Assembly (NCBI GenBank): GCA_037367405.1
Contig: JAZKJV010009320.1
Span: 186,001-250,000, forward strand
DNA: 64,000 nt
Direction of reading: 5' to 3'
Source of the DNA: Ottelia alismoides
Lineage: Eukaryota > Streptophyta > Magnoliopsida > Alismatales > Hydrocharitaceae
This document shows, in pieces, positions 1 through 11,349 of this stretch (its first letter is position 1; each line of letters begins with the position of its first letter). A program made the position numbers and the translations under genes. The notes below the pieces were generated by a model, which was given only the letters and a program-made list of their open reading frames with translations, had not been told where the DNA came from and made no database searches.

Positions 1-1740
1 TCAAGATATGGCCTTTTGAATAAACATGTATTCACTATTGCGGGAACAACAAATCTGAACGTGATTAATAAGTTAATTACTGTTTTGATATACCTCGAAA
101 TGCATGAAATATCAGTTAGATTCTGTTGTAAATCAAGTTGGCAATCTTAGGAAACTGATTTTGCGAATTTTGGATTTAAATTGATCAAGATAAGTTAATT
201 TTAGTGATTAGGGGTTACTGCCGGAAATTGACAAACTTGATCATGAACCTTGTGATCGTCATTCAAATTAATTTGATGAAAATTAATTGTTAATTTTCTG
301 AAAAGATTATTGATAAGTATTTGTGAAATATTTAGAGATGATAATCGTTTCCTTGAATGACATCTCACTAACCATAATGATAAGATAGTTGATCTTGATC
401 ATTGGTTAATATGAAATCTTCAACAAACTTTATTTGCATACAAAACCCTAGGTCATCCTACAATAGTTGTAGGACAACTTTTACATGCAAAATTCTCTTG
501 CTTGAATAGGATTGGGGATTTGTTTAGCAAATCTCCATATAATATAATCAAAATTGTTTTGATGTATATTATATGGTATAATTCCAGTTGAAAGACCGAT
601 GAGCATCTCAAAGTACATGATGATCTCTCTGGCATTATCCTTTCCTGAGGTGGATATCGTGTCTAGTCGGAGAGCATTGGGGTAACGGGTTGCAACGTAT
701 GTTGTCCGTCCCCCTCTCATCGGTACTGGCCATGACAACGGGCATGGACTCGATAATGCCAGAGAAATCGAAGTGTAATTTTCCAATTATTAAAATTCGA
801 AATAATACGTACTTTGAGATTATACCTACTATTCAAGTAAAATTCAAAGTTTGTGGATTGAAAATTGGATTGATAAATAATTTAATGTGATTAAATTAAT
901 TATATCCTGTGTATTTCCCTTGTAAGAATTAATTATGTGAATATGATTCACGATAATTAATTATTTCAATTTGAATAAGAGGTGGAGGATCACATAAGTG
1001 ACATCCATGGTCTCCCGTCAAGGCAAAGAATTTCGTCGCCAAAAATTGTATATAGGAGACACCTGTCCGAAGTGACAGATCCTATATACAATTATTTGGA
1101 TCGGGTTCTTTGCTTCTCTAAAGAGTAAGGCCGTATACGTAGTGACCCCGATATCGGGTCCTCATATTATTGGGGCGATATTGGATTGTGTATAGCGAGT
1201 ACTAAGCCTGTTGACGGTTGGTTCAATTAATGATGGGTCAACATCACCTTAGGGGTGGTGGGCCCACGTATTAAAGACTGAATTGGGAGATGCAAGTTGG
1301 ACTTGCAAGGTGGAATGTGTTCCCGCTTCTTTTTATCGGAGTCACAAGTTCTCATATTATTGGGATGCGACAAAGATAGGAAAGGAGATCCTAGATCTTG
1401 CTAGAGATATAATGGTAAGAATATCTCTTACATTGAAAGTGATTAAGGGAATGAACTTTCATTGTTGACAAGGCAAGACAACTTTGATAACAAAATTCCT
1501 AAATCAAAGTAATATATGTATCTATAATATATATACCCTTATGCAAATTTCTTATTTCAGATATTCCTTCATTAAACCCACTCAATGTTATACTCAATAA
1601 TAACCAGTAAAATATCATGGATTGGACTCTTGATCCATATATTGTACTTGCAATTGAACACATAATGTATGTGGTTGCAATGTGCAAGTTTCCTCAACAT
1701 AATGAGGAATGACAATTAAATAAGACAATAAGACATCACC
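1..1740 (+). other. Family A internal leader / untranslated region (A1)
   Basis: No protein homology recognised. The stretch is colinear with the leaders of A3 (about 28201-29880) and A2 (about 11350-13100, opposite strand), so it belongs to the element. It holds a GC-richer block at about 626-765 bounded by a perfect 14-bp inverted repeat. A second conserved block (about 990-1260) includes a segment near GGGGCGATATTGGATTG. This is probably leader plus the start of gag, but no start codon can be supported. Confidence 0.5.
626..765 (+). repeat. Inverted-repeat-bounded block in family A leader
   Basis: TCTCTGGCATTATC at 626-639 is the exact reverse complement of GATAATGCCAGAGA at 752-765, enclosing a GC-rich segment of 112 bases. 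The inner 8-9 bp of the repeat (GCATTATC / GATAATGC) survive in A3 (about 28742-28870) and A2 (about 12361-12487, opposite strand). The spacing is similar in all three, which suggests a conserved RNA fold in the leader. Confidence 0.55.
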
Positions 1741-1849
1741 TTAGGGTTTGTATGTCTCTATAGTCTTGATCTTTCATCGAGTGTACTTTGGAAGTGACAT
1801 GTCGATGATGATCGTAATTGTCAAAATAATCCTTATAAAATCTAAGAAG

Positions 1850-2860
1850 ATGTTCTGGCATACTTATGTGCTCTAGACATTTAATCATGAATGACATGGT
1901 TCTCTGCATTATGCAGAATGGTAGCTCGAAAGAGATGATGTATTCAAAATGTTTGAATACCTACCTGAATCTAAGTCTCTAAGAGTTAAGATGTATGTAG
2001 ATATGATGAGTGTCATCATTCTACTATCTATACTCAAGTCATTCACAAAGCTTCATAATAATCATTTTGTATGAATTTAATGAAGCATGTATAAATGTTG
2101 AAGTCCTCTTGTATTGAAATCTTTTGAATTCAACATAAAAGATTCTTTGTCTTGAACAATGGCTGTTTATAGATGAAGAGAGCCTAGTGGAAGCGTGGGT
2201 TGGACCCATGTGAGAAGGAAAGTCAAAGAGTTGATTGTACTTCTGTGACTTTTATATGACATCCAAAGAGTTGGATGAATGCCAATACTGCAATAAGTTG
2301 ATGTGTTGATAGTATGCCTATCAAGTCTGTCTAAACTCCTTAGTGAAGGAGTCAGATAGAGCATCAGAATAATCTACATATAATCATTGACTTTGACTTA
2401 CTTATTTCATAAGATAAAGTTTGATAATTGTATCCCAATCTTCTAATGACATTTGCAATTGGTTGCATATATATATATATATTGGAAGATTAGAAATTTG
2501 ATCTTAAGGTTTAATAGTCATCTACATGGATATTGATGTAATTGTTACAACAATCTCTGTTGGATAGATGGACTTCATATTCTCAGTGGGAGAGAACTTA
2601 GTCTTAGAGAATGTCTCTATGACCTAGATGTTAGAATACACTCATTGTTTGTTTCTAAATGTTGGAAATAAACATGAATTCTGAGATAGAACTATCATAA
2701 AAAGTTATGATGGATATATTTCAGATAATAATCTAACATCTAGTAGACTCCACAAAATTAGAAAATTAATGAATGGTTCATTAAGATTTCTAATATTGAA
2801 AACCAAAACCTTTATAAGATCAAAAGGAGCATGAAGATCATTTGACAATGATTTGGCATC
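1850..2860 (+). pseudogene. gag and protease-region relics of A1
   Basis: Heavily decayed. Short in-frame pieces resemble the copia gag stretch in which a helix-rich segment precedes the zinc knuckle (around 1960-2240). Further pieces resemble the region between protease and integrase (around 2560-2760). The same pieces occur in the same order in A2 and A3. No intact zinc knuckle or protease DSG motif is visible. The assignment relies on colinearity with the integrase and RT that follow. Confidence 0.35.
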
Positions 2861-2869
2861 AAGTTTTGG

Positions 2870-3300
2870 ACATATGTCTGCTGATGAGATCAATAGACTA
2901 GTAAGATATGAAACTTTAGAATATCTAAAATTTTAAATCTTACATACTTGTGAATATTGTATTCGAAGAATGTCCAATACACCCTTCTCTTAGGAAAGGT
3001 GTAAGATGTCAAGGTAGTCGAGATCTCATACATATGATGTATGTGGATCATCTATATCATAGTGAACATTACGAATATGTGATATCTATTGAAAATTATA
3101 TATGATATGAGATTTCTTTCTTCACCTGAGAAACCTTTGAAATGTTCGAAGATTTCACAATTTTGGTTTAGAACCAAAGTTTGAAGGAAGATTAAATGAA
3201 TTTGATCTAACCAAGGTAGCAAGTACCTATTAGATGAATTCAAAGAATACCTTCTGAAGATATGAATATCATTTCTATCTCAATCCTCCTAACACAATAT
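2870..3300 (+). pseudogene. Copia integrase relic (zinc-binding region and start of core), A1
   Basis: One frame, with stops, reads a copia GAG-pre-integrase/integrase pattern: a DEINRLVR-like helix, a CEYC pair about 25 residues later, then a lysine-rich MSNTPFS segment. These correspond to the HHCC zinc finger and its downstream linker. A weak match to the TDVCG start of the catalytic core follows. The copy in A3 (30978-31172) is better preserved and confirms the reading. The catalytic triad is not recoverable here, so the gene is dead. Confidence 0.6.
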
Positions 3301-3779
3301 ATATCCTTAATAAGAATATATATCCTTTTACAGCACTTGCATATCCCCAGTAACAGTGCTCGCATCCAATATATATCTCAATCCTCCTAACACAAGGGAG
3401 ATACAATTGGATCATGTATGACATGATTTCATCAATGATTAATTTTAGCATAATTATCCCTTAGTTTCCAGGTATATATGTGTAGTAGAAACTACAATAT
3501 ATATCCTTAATATGGTTCCATGCATGTAAGCTGGAATCTAGCACTTGAGAGTGCTACTTCATTAGGAAAATAAAGGATGGTATTGGATACCTACTTTATG
3601 ACCTTGAGATTCTTAAAAGGATATCATTTCTGAGAATGTGATTCTTAGATGATGAATCTCTTGAGAATCTAGATGAAAATGAAATGTAGGAACTCATTTA
3701 ATCTTTAGAAGATAATGAGACTCCTGAAAATCGAGAACTAAAAGTACAATTAAAGATGAAACACTAATACTTCTTCAAA

Positions 3780-4800
3780 TGAGTTTGAGGATGTATTCCA
3801 TGTGTCAGTTAAGTATGACAATGATCGGACTTCATGTGATGAAGCTCCTGATGATCATGACATGGAAAGATGGATATTAGCAATGAAGTCTAAAGTAGAC
3901 TTCGTATACAAGTGTTGTATATGGACTCTCGATGATCCACCTATAAGGGTTAGACCCACTAAGGTGTAAATGAATCTTAAAGAGAAAGAGGGAACCTGAT
4001 GAGAAGGTAGAGACCTTCAAAAACATGGTTCATAGCCATGAGCTACACACCGGAAGAAAAGACATTGCTTGCAATGAGACTTGCTCTTCGGTGACCATGC
4101 TTAAAATCATCAGAATATTGCTAGCCTTAGCTACACAACTTGACTATTGCATCTTCAAGATGTAAGTCAAGATTGCATTCCTCTAAGAATATCTCTCTGA
4201 GGATATTCACATGAAGTAGCCCCAGGGCTTCATTATTGGGGAAAGTAAGGTGTGAAAGCTAAAGAAATCCATCTATAGACTCAAATAAGCTTCTTGTTGT
4301 TGGAACATAAGATTTGATGAAATTATAAATGTTATAATTTCAGATATAATCTTGGTCTACCATGTGAAGCTTAGTGGGAGTGCCATTGTGTTGATCGTGC
4401 TAAATGTAGATAATATCCTAATCATTTGGAATGATATAAGGATGATAATAAGTATTTTATGATATGGTATTCCATACCTTGAGATATGATATCAAAAGAT
4501 GCCTCTTGGATCTTAGTTCTGAAGGTGTTCAGAAGCAAAGAAAAGAGGGTATTGGGACTGTTACATTTGTAGTACACCTTGGACATGTTCCATTTTTCTG
4601 AAAATTTTAAGAAAGGCGTTCTTACCTTAAGATTTGGTACTGACCTATCTAAAGGGATAGCACCTCAAAGAGTTGAGGAAGTTAATGCTAAAATTGGTTG
4701 CCTTTTTTGTGCATCAGTTACGAGAAGCTGAAAGTATGCTAGATGTGTACAAAAGCCAGATGTCTGCCATGCAGTGGGAGTAGTAAACTGTTACTAATCC
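3780..4800 (+). pseudogene. Copia reverse transcriptase relic, A1
   Basis: Recognisable copia RT blocks in order, broken by stops: a MERWILAMKSKVD segment before the RT and a WTLDDPP segment (about 3845-3960); KREPDEKVETF (about 3985); a remnant of the block 'TFSPVAMLKSIRILLA' (about 4090-4130); EDIHMK.PQGF (about 4200); a SIYRLK / WNIRFDE block (about 4270-4320); and a VDN in place of the catalytic VDD motif (about 4405). The end of the thumb/connection reads RCVQKPDVCHAVGVV (about 4740-4785). Loss of the second Asp and multiple stops make it inactive. Confidence 0.75.
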
Positions 4801-5260
4801 TACTATGGAGATAGAACACTTGATTGCAGTAATAACAATATCTTCAAATATGACAAGGCTTTAGAGATAGTGATCTCTAAGTCTTATCTTCATGAAATTA
4901 AGACTTCATAGATGGAGATCTAAAAGGTCTTAACTGCGAATACTTTAGGAGATAGAGATCTCCAGGAATATGGGTATTCTGATTAGGATAATAGAAATTA
5001 CATACTGGTTATAATAATATTTTTTTGAGCTGTAGTGTCAAGGACACTATGACTGACAAGATTGAGTATTAGTTACATTAGATGCAACATTCGCATTGGA
5101 TGCGAGCACTGTTAATGGGGATATGCAAGTGCTGTAAAAGGACTTGGCATAGTCTCGCGGGAACAGAGTGACTGATCAGCTTACCTAGCTATTTTCTAAA
5201 TAGCCTATGATTATCACATGAGTGTGGGTTTAAATGATTAGCCCATTAATGTCTCTTTGG
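4800..5260 (+). pseudogene. RNase H remnant, A1
   Basis: About 460 bp between the RT connection and the polypurine tract, where family members carry RNase H. The stretch is shorter than a complete copia RNase H plus C-terminal tail, so part is deleted. I cannot place the catalytic acidic residues. The identity is inferred from position and from the matching segments in A2 and A3. Confidence 0.4.
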
Positions 5261-5273
5261 GCTAGTGGGAGAT
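5261..5273 (+). promoter_or_regulatory. Polypurine tract of A1
   Basis: GCTAGTGGGAGAT lies directly before the LTR start TGTTGGACATG. It is the plus-strand priming site. The same motif sits at the equivalent border of A2 (7912-7926, - strand) and is deleted in A3. Confidence 0.75.
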
Positions 5274-7764
5274 TGTTGGACATGCGAGCCCACGACGAGC
5301 CATTGTGCAGTAAATGTTATTGCACATATCATTCCCTGATCTGAAATGAAGAATAAATAATTTACATAATAGGTCCCTTTGTACAATTAGGGTTATGTAC
5401 CATGGCCATCTTGATGATCATATAGCTGTTGATTCATTAAATGAATCGTAGAGGCTGGTGTTTGGATGAATATCTAAAGTGTTATATAGAGGACTCATCA
5501 AGCACCGTCAAATGATTATTAAGAGATGATCTCCAGCCTGAGTAAGAGATGGCAATCCTTTCTCACATAGGCTGATATCTGACCGACCTCTTGATGCTGG
5601 TCCTCTGTATGGGAATAGAGATTCGAAGGTGTCAGATTAGTTAGGTCAAATGGTTGACTTAACGAGATCGAGATAACCTAAGTCAAGTCCTATGTTGAAT
5701 GCTGTCACAACATAGGCACAAATCCTCTGACCAGAGACAGATGTGTTACTATATGTCTGAGTGTGTACATTTGACAGACCAATATCTTGATGACCTAACC
5801 AAGGTCTATACACCGACGCGCTGGTGTACATGTAAGGGCATATGAGTAATACGATATCTCAAAGGGATCATATAGGTTCACTTATGAACCGGAAAATATG
5901 ATCTCACTCATGAGGTATTGGGACCGATCAAATTCCATGCATGGTCGTCGTGCTTTGGAAGCATGACAAGAATTTGAAGGTATGATATATGCTTTGGGAA
6001 AGCATATAATCGATACCGATTCCCAATGACCAAGATTGAGAAACTTGGTAATAAAATCCTGAAAAAGACAGTGTAAAAATTGATCTTCATCTTCAGGTTG
6101 ATCATAGGTCTTCCAGTATGCAGGATGTGCAGGTATTGGGAATACTTGAGGGTGATGTGATAATAAATGATTGTATAACCATGACGCTTCCAGTCCGAGG
6201 GAGTGATGAAACAGGTCTGGATTTTAGTGACTCCTCTCAGTAGAGAAGTAACTTGATCTTGGTCCAAATGTTGGACATTAATCTGAATGAGATCCGGATG
6301 CAATGAGAAGATTAAGTATACGGACTTGAATTCAATCAAGCATCTATGGGAGGTTCATTAGATCTGGATTTGAGATGAGATCTCAATATCCCAGTCACTA
6401 TACGTGGAACAATACAATCACCCTATCCTTATCTCCAAGTATCTGCGGAGAAAGCACATTATTCTTGAAGGAGTTCAGGAATAATTCCAATGATGAATTT
6501 TATATCCAAGCAAGAAGGTCTTGATGATTAAATGAGATTTAATTATCTAGTATAATATGAATAAGATTCATATTGTGAGAATGATTATCCAAGATAATTA
6601 AATGAGATTTAATTATCAAGGAAAAGCAGGTCATGGATAGTGCTATCCATAATATCTGTGTCTATTATAAATGTGATTTATAATATATCAGAGAGAGAGA
6701 GAAACTTTGTAAATAGAATTTGTTAATTGTTAATGTGGATTGGATTCACATTAATTAATTAATTGGAAATGTAATTTACAAATTAGTTTGGTTGCGAATA
6801 TGATTCACACATTTTTCAATGGCATGATTGAAATGTTCACAAATTAATTCGGAATTAATTTGGTGGATAATTTTGCAATAATAGTTATTACAATTTATTA
6901 AGGAATAATAGGATAAAATAAAGAGGAAATATTCACCACAAAAATAGGTGACGTCACCTATAGGTGACGCCCCCTATTTTCGAGGGGTGATTAATTATCC
7001 TCTCTTTTGTTATCTTGTTATCTCTTAATAATCGATTTATGTTAAATTAAATTGTGTTGATGATAATGCAACATATATTTGATTTGATATAAATTAATGT
7101 TGTTTGCTTTTAACCAACAACAATCATGGTTGTTGATTGATACATCGATCAATCTAGCCGTTGGATCTATGTATGCCATGGATTGAGATCCATTGGATCC
7201 CAAACTAATATATAAGGAGGGCAACCCTAGCCCCTTGAGGGCACATCAAGACTACATGCCTACTCTCTCTCTCTCTCATTCTCGTCATCTCTCTCTATAA
7301 GGTGGCCATCCATCTTATGCGTTGAGAGAGACCTTCTCGCCTTCGCCTTCAACTACTCGAGGATCTCCATCTTCTTTGGGGCTTCTTGCTCTAGAGGAAG
7401 ACGACGGATTTCGTTGGACGAAATCAGGGGATTCGAGGCTTGGGTCTTTGTCGAGGATTGCGGGAGTCACGCATCTCATCATCGTGCCCGTAAGTGCTGT
7501 CTTCGTGGATCAGACTTGAGACATGAGGATCTCTTGCTTTAGAGATCTCATGATCGCAACTACGCTTCGAGAGGTATTTCTAAGACTTTGTGGTTTGATA
7601 AATAATCCTAGAAACGTTCTTGTGATCATGTGGTTTCATCATATGCTTTTTTAAAATTTTTAAATTCCGCTGCATCTTGCGAATAGTACGACTAGTCGCC
7701 CCGATCACATGAGATGCGATTGTCAGGCTTCCATGATGCGCTTGAGGATTCTCAATATCCTTCA
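5274..7764 (+). repeat. 3' LTR of A1 (family A, 2491 bp)
   Basis: Starts TGTTGGACATGCG and ends ATATCCTTCA, giving TG...CA ends. It aligns over its whole length with the LTRs of A2 (13276-15969), A3 (25366-27968 and 33252-35837) and the start of A4 (62141-64000). It contains a palindrome and TATA-like box near 7178-7217 and a CT-rich tract after it. The reading frames inside it, including a 143-codon antisense one at 5908-6339, are not shared with the other copies as intact frames. Confidence 0.85.
7178..7217 (+). promoter_or_regulatory. Family A LTR core promoter: palindrome plus TATA-like box
   Basis: ATGGATTGAGATCCAT (7178-7193) is a 6-bp-arm palindrome. TATATAAGG follows at 7209-7217, then a CT-rich leader (7260-7300). 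The same order occurs in A2 and both A3 LTRs, so this is probably the U3/R promoter. Confidence 0.5.
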
Positions 7765-7911
7765 TGAACATCAAGATGATCATGGTACATAACTCTAAAT
7801 GTACTACGTGACCTATTATGCAAATTAGTTATTCTTTATTTTAGATCAGGGAATTATATTTGCAATAACGTTTATTGCATAATGGCTCATCGTGGACTCG
7901 CATGTCCACCA
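7765..7911 (-). repeat. Truncated 3' LTR of A2 (first 147 bp)
   Basis: On the - strand it begins TGGTGGACATG at 7911 and follows the family A LTR start through the conserved GTTATGTACCATG and CATCTTGATG blocks. It stops exactly where the A1 LTR ends at 7764. A sharp cut at an intact LTR end is what an insertion of A1 into this LTR would leave. Confidence 0.8.
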
Positions 7912-7926
7912 ATCTCCCACTAGTCC
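7912..7926 (-). promoter_or_regulatory. Polypurine tract of A2
   Basis: The reverse strand reads GGACTAGTGGGAGAT immediately before the LTR start at 7911, matching the tract of A1. Confidence 0.7.
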
Positions 7927-8129
7927 AAAGAGCCATTAATGGGCTAATCATTTAAACCCACTCTCATGTGACAATCATAGGCTATTTAGAAAAATACCTA
8001 GGTAAGCTGATCAGTCACTCTGTTCCAAGAGACTATGCCAAGTCCTTTTACGGTACTTGCATATCTCCTTGTAACAGTGTTCGCATCCAATGCGAACGTT
8101 GCATCTTATGCAACCAATACTCAATCATA

Positions 8130-9340
8130 ACAGTTAAAGTGTCCTTGACACTACACCTCAATAATTATTATAATCATTATATAATTTCTATTATGCTTAT
8201 CAGAATACCCTTATTCCTGGAGATCTCTATCTCCTAAGGTATTCGTAGTTAAGACCTTTTAGATCTCTATCTATAAAGTCTTAATTTCTTAAAGATAAAA
8301 CTTAGAGATCACTATCTCTAAAGTCTTGTCATCTTTAAAGATATTGTTATTACTGCAATCAAGTGTTTTATTTCCATAGTAGGATCAGTAATAGTTTACT
8401 ACTCCCACTGCATGGCAGACATATGGCTTTTGTACACATCTAGCATACACTCGGCTTTTCGTAACTAATGCACAAAAGCAAGCACTTTTAGCATTCACTT
8501 CCTCAACTCCTTGAGGTGTTATCCCTTCAGATAGGCCAGTACCATATCTTAAGGGATGGAAATCTTTCTTGGAATTTTCCAGAAAATAGAATATATCCAA
8601 GGTGTATCACTAATGTGACGGTCCCAATACCCTCTTCTCTTTGCTTCTGAACAACTTCAGAACTAAGATTAAGACGTATCTTTGAGATCATATCTCAAGG
8701 TACGGAATAACTAATCAATAAAGCACTTATTATCATCCTTATGTCATTCCTAATGATTAGGATATTATCTGCATTTAGCACGATGAACACAATGGCACTC
8801 CCACTAAGCTTCACACGGTTCATCAAGATTCTATCTGAAACCATAACATTTATGATTTCATCAAATCCAATGTTCCAATTACAAGAAGCTTATTTGGGCC
8901 CACAGATAGAATTCCCTAGCTTGTACTCTTTGCTTTCCTCAACCATGAAGCCATGGGGCTGCTTCATGTGAATGTCCTCAGAGAGGTATTAATGGAGAAA
9001 TACAATATTGACTTTCATCTTAAAGATGTCAAAGTCAAGTTGTATAGCTATAGTTAGCAATATTCTGATGAGTTCAAGCATTAACACTGAAGAGCAAGTC
9101 TCATCGCAAGCGATGTCTTCTCTTCGTTGTGTAGCTCATGGATACGAACCGTTCTTTGAAGGTCTCTACCTTCTCATCAGGTTCCCTCTTTCTCCTGAAG
9201 ATCCATTTACACCTTAATAGGTCTTATCCGTATAGGTGGATCCTCGAGGGTCCATATACAACATTTGTATACGAAGTCTACTTTAGACATTATTGCTAAC
9301 ATCCATCTTTCCATGCTATGATTTTCAGAAGCTTCATCAC
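8130..9340 (-). pseudogene. Reverse transcriptase and RNase H remnant, A2
   Basis: Read on the - strand from 9340 leftwards. The open piece 9207-9419 carries the acidic pre-RT linker, MERWMLAIMSKVDFVY and a WTLEDPP segment. Later blocks include a WNIGFDE-like segment near 8870 and, in 8385-8600, the RT end with EGITPQGVEEVNAKSA and RCVQKPYVCHAVGVV. The sequence between 8385 and 8130 corresponds to the shortened RNase H region. Many stops; no intact catalytic YxDD-type motif seen. Confidence 0.65.
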
Positions 9341-9799
9341 ATGAAGTCAGATCATTATCAGACTCAACTGACACATGGAATCCATCCTCAAACTTATTTG
9401 AAGAGGTATAGTGTTTCATCTTTTATTGTCCTTTTAGTTTCCAATTTTAGGAGCCTCACTTCTTAAGACTAAATGAGTTCCTTTACTTCATTTTCATCTT
9501 GATTCTCAAGAGTCTCATCATCTAAGAATCACATTCTCATATATGAAATCTGTTAAGAATCTCAAGGTCATAAAGTAGGTATCCAATACCATCCTTTATT
9601 TTCCTAATGAAGTAGCACTCCCAGGTGCTAAATTCCAGCTTACTTGCTTGGAACCTTATTAAGGATATATATTGTAGTCTCTACTACTTATAATCCTGGA
9701 AATTAATAGGTAATTACGCTAAAATTCATTATTGATCAAATCATGTTATACATGATCCAATTGTATCTCCTTACAACTCTCTTGAGTTTAGGTGTATTA

Positions 9800-10230
9800 G
9801 GAGGATTGAGATAGGAATGATATTCATATCTCCATAAGGTATTTCATGAATTCATCTGATAGGTACTGACTACCTAGATTAGATCAAATTCACTTTCATC
9901 TTCCTTCAAACTTTGGTTTTAAACCCAAATTATCAGATCTTTGAACATTTCAAAGGTTTCTAAGGTGAAGGGAAGAAGTCTCATATCACAAATAATCATC
10001 TAATGATATCTCATATCATCAATGTTTATCATGATATAGATGATCCACATACATAAATATGTATGAGATCTTGAATACCTCAGCATCTAACACCATTCCA
10101 TGAGAAGGGTGTATTGGACATTTTCTACTTTTGAATATAATATTCACAAGTATGTAAGATTTGAAATTTTAAACACTCTAAAGTTTTATTTCTTACTTAT
10201 CTATTGATCTCATCAATAAACTTATATCCA
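9800..10230 (-). pseudogene. Integrase relic, A2
   Basis: Reverse-strand counterpart of the A1 integrase block. It keeps the sequence around the MSNTPF-like segment and the stretch with CCAAAGTTTGAAGGAAGATG. No open frame of useful length remains. It is supported by colinearity with A1 and A3 rather than by conserved catalytic residues. Confidence 0.45.
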
Positions 10231-10379
10231 AGACTCGATGCCAGATCATTATCAAATGATCTTCATCCTCCTATTGATCTTTTAAGGTTTAATTTCAGTA
10301 TTAGAAATGTTAATGAACCATTCATTAATTTTCTAATTTAACAGAGTCCTCTATATGTTAGATTACTTTCTGAAATATA

Positions 10380-11230
10380 TCCAACATAATTCCTTATGAT
10401 AGGTCTATTCCAGAATTCATATTTATTTCCAACATTTAGAAATAAACAATGACTGGATTCTAATATCTAGGTCATAGAGACAATCTCTAAGACTAAGGTC
10501 TCTCCCACTGAAATTATGAAGTCTACCAATCCAATAGAGATTGTTGCAATAATTGCACCAATATCCATGCGAATGACTATTAAACCTTAAGATCAAATTT
10601 TCTTGTCTTCTAAAACATATGCAACCAATTGAAAGTGTTATTAGAAGAATGAGATACAAGTAATAGACTTTTAATCTTATCCAATAAGAAAGTCAATTTC
10701 AATGATTAAATGTAGATTATTCCAATGCACTATCCAAGACCTTCACTAAGGATCCAAGATAGTCTTGATAGTCACACTATCAATACATCGGCTTATTGCA
10801 GTATTGGCATTCATCCAACCATTCGGATGCCATATGGAAGTCATAGAAGTATGGTCAACTCTTTAACTTTACTTCTTACTTGGGTCCAACCCATGCTTCC
10901 ACTGTGCTCCCTTTATCTATAAGCAACCATTGCTTAAGACTAAGGACCTTTTATGTTGAATTCAAAAGATTTCAATATAAGAGTATTTCAACATTTATAC
11001 ATGCTTCATTCAATTCATACAATATGAATATTCTGGAGCTTAATGAAAGAGTAGAATATAGATAGTAGAATGATGACACTCATCATATCTACATACATCT
11101 TAACTCTTAAAGACTTTTGGCTCAGGCGGATATTCAAACAATTTGAATACATCATCTCTTATAGAGCCACCATTATGCATGATGCAGAGAACCATGTCAT
11201 TCATGATTAAATGTCGAGAGTACATATGTA
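10380..11230 (-). pseudogene. gag/protease-region relics, A2
   Basis: Reverse-strand counterpart of 1850-2860. The piece 10423-10659 holds the frame that in A1 lies between protease and integrase. The flanking DNA at 10725-11065 matches the A1 gag stretch, including the AGATAGTAGAATGATGACAC region. Both strands show short open pieces, but only the - strand fits the element. Confidence 0.35.
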
Positions 11231-11349
11231 TGCCGGAACATCTTCTTAGAATTTTATAAGGATTATTTGACAATTATTATCATCATCGACATGTCACTTC
11301 CAAAGTACATTCGATGAGGAGATCAGAACTATAGAGATATACAAACCCT

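Larger units (their letters stand above)
1..7764 (+). mobile_element. Ty1/copia element A1 (family A), 5' part outside window
   Basis: Long-LTR copia retrotransposon on the + strand. The window opens in its internal leader, about 230 bp after the position of the PBS judged by alignment with copy A3. The visible order is leader, gag/protease relics, integrase, reverse transcriptase, RNase H remnant, polypurine tract (5261-5273) and 3' LTR (5274-7764). All coding parts carry many stops and frameshifts, so it is not autonomous. It ends in CCTTCA at 7764 and abuts the cut LTR of A2. The 5' LTR and left target duplication lie off-window. Confidence 0.85.

Noticed and set aside
2467..2482. (AT)n tract in A1
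   Set aside because: Only 16 bp; ordinary in AT-rich plant DNA.
5908..6339. 143-codon - strand frame in the A1 LTR
   Set aside because: Antisense to the element and not kept as an equal frame in A2, A3 or A4.
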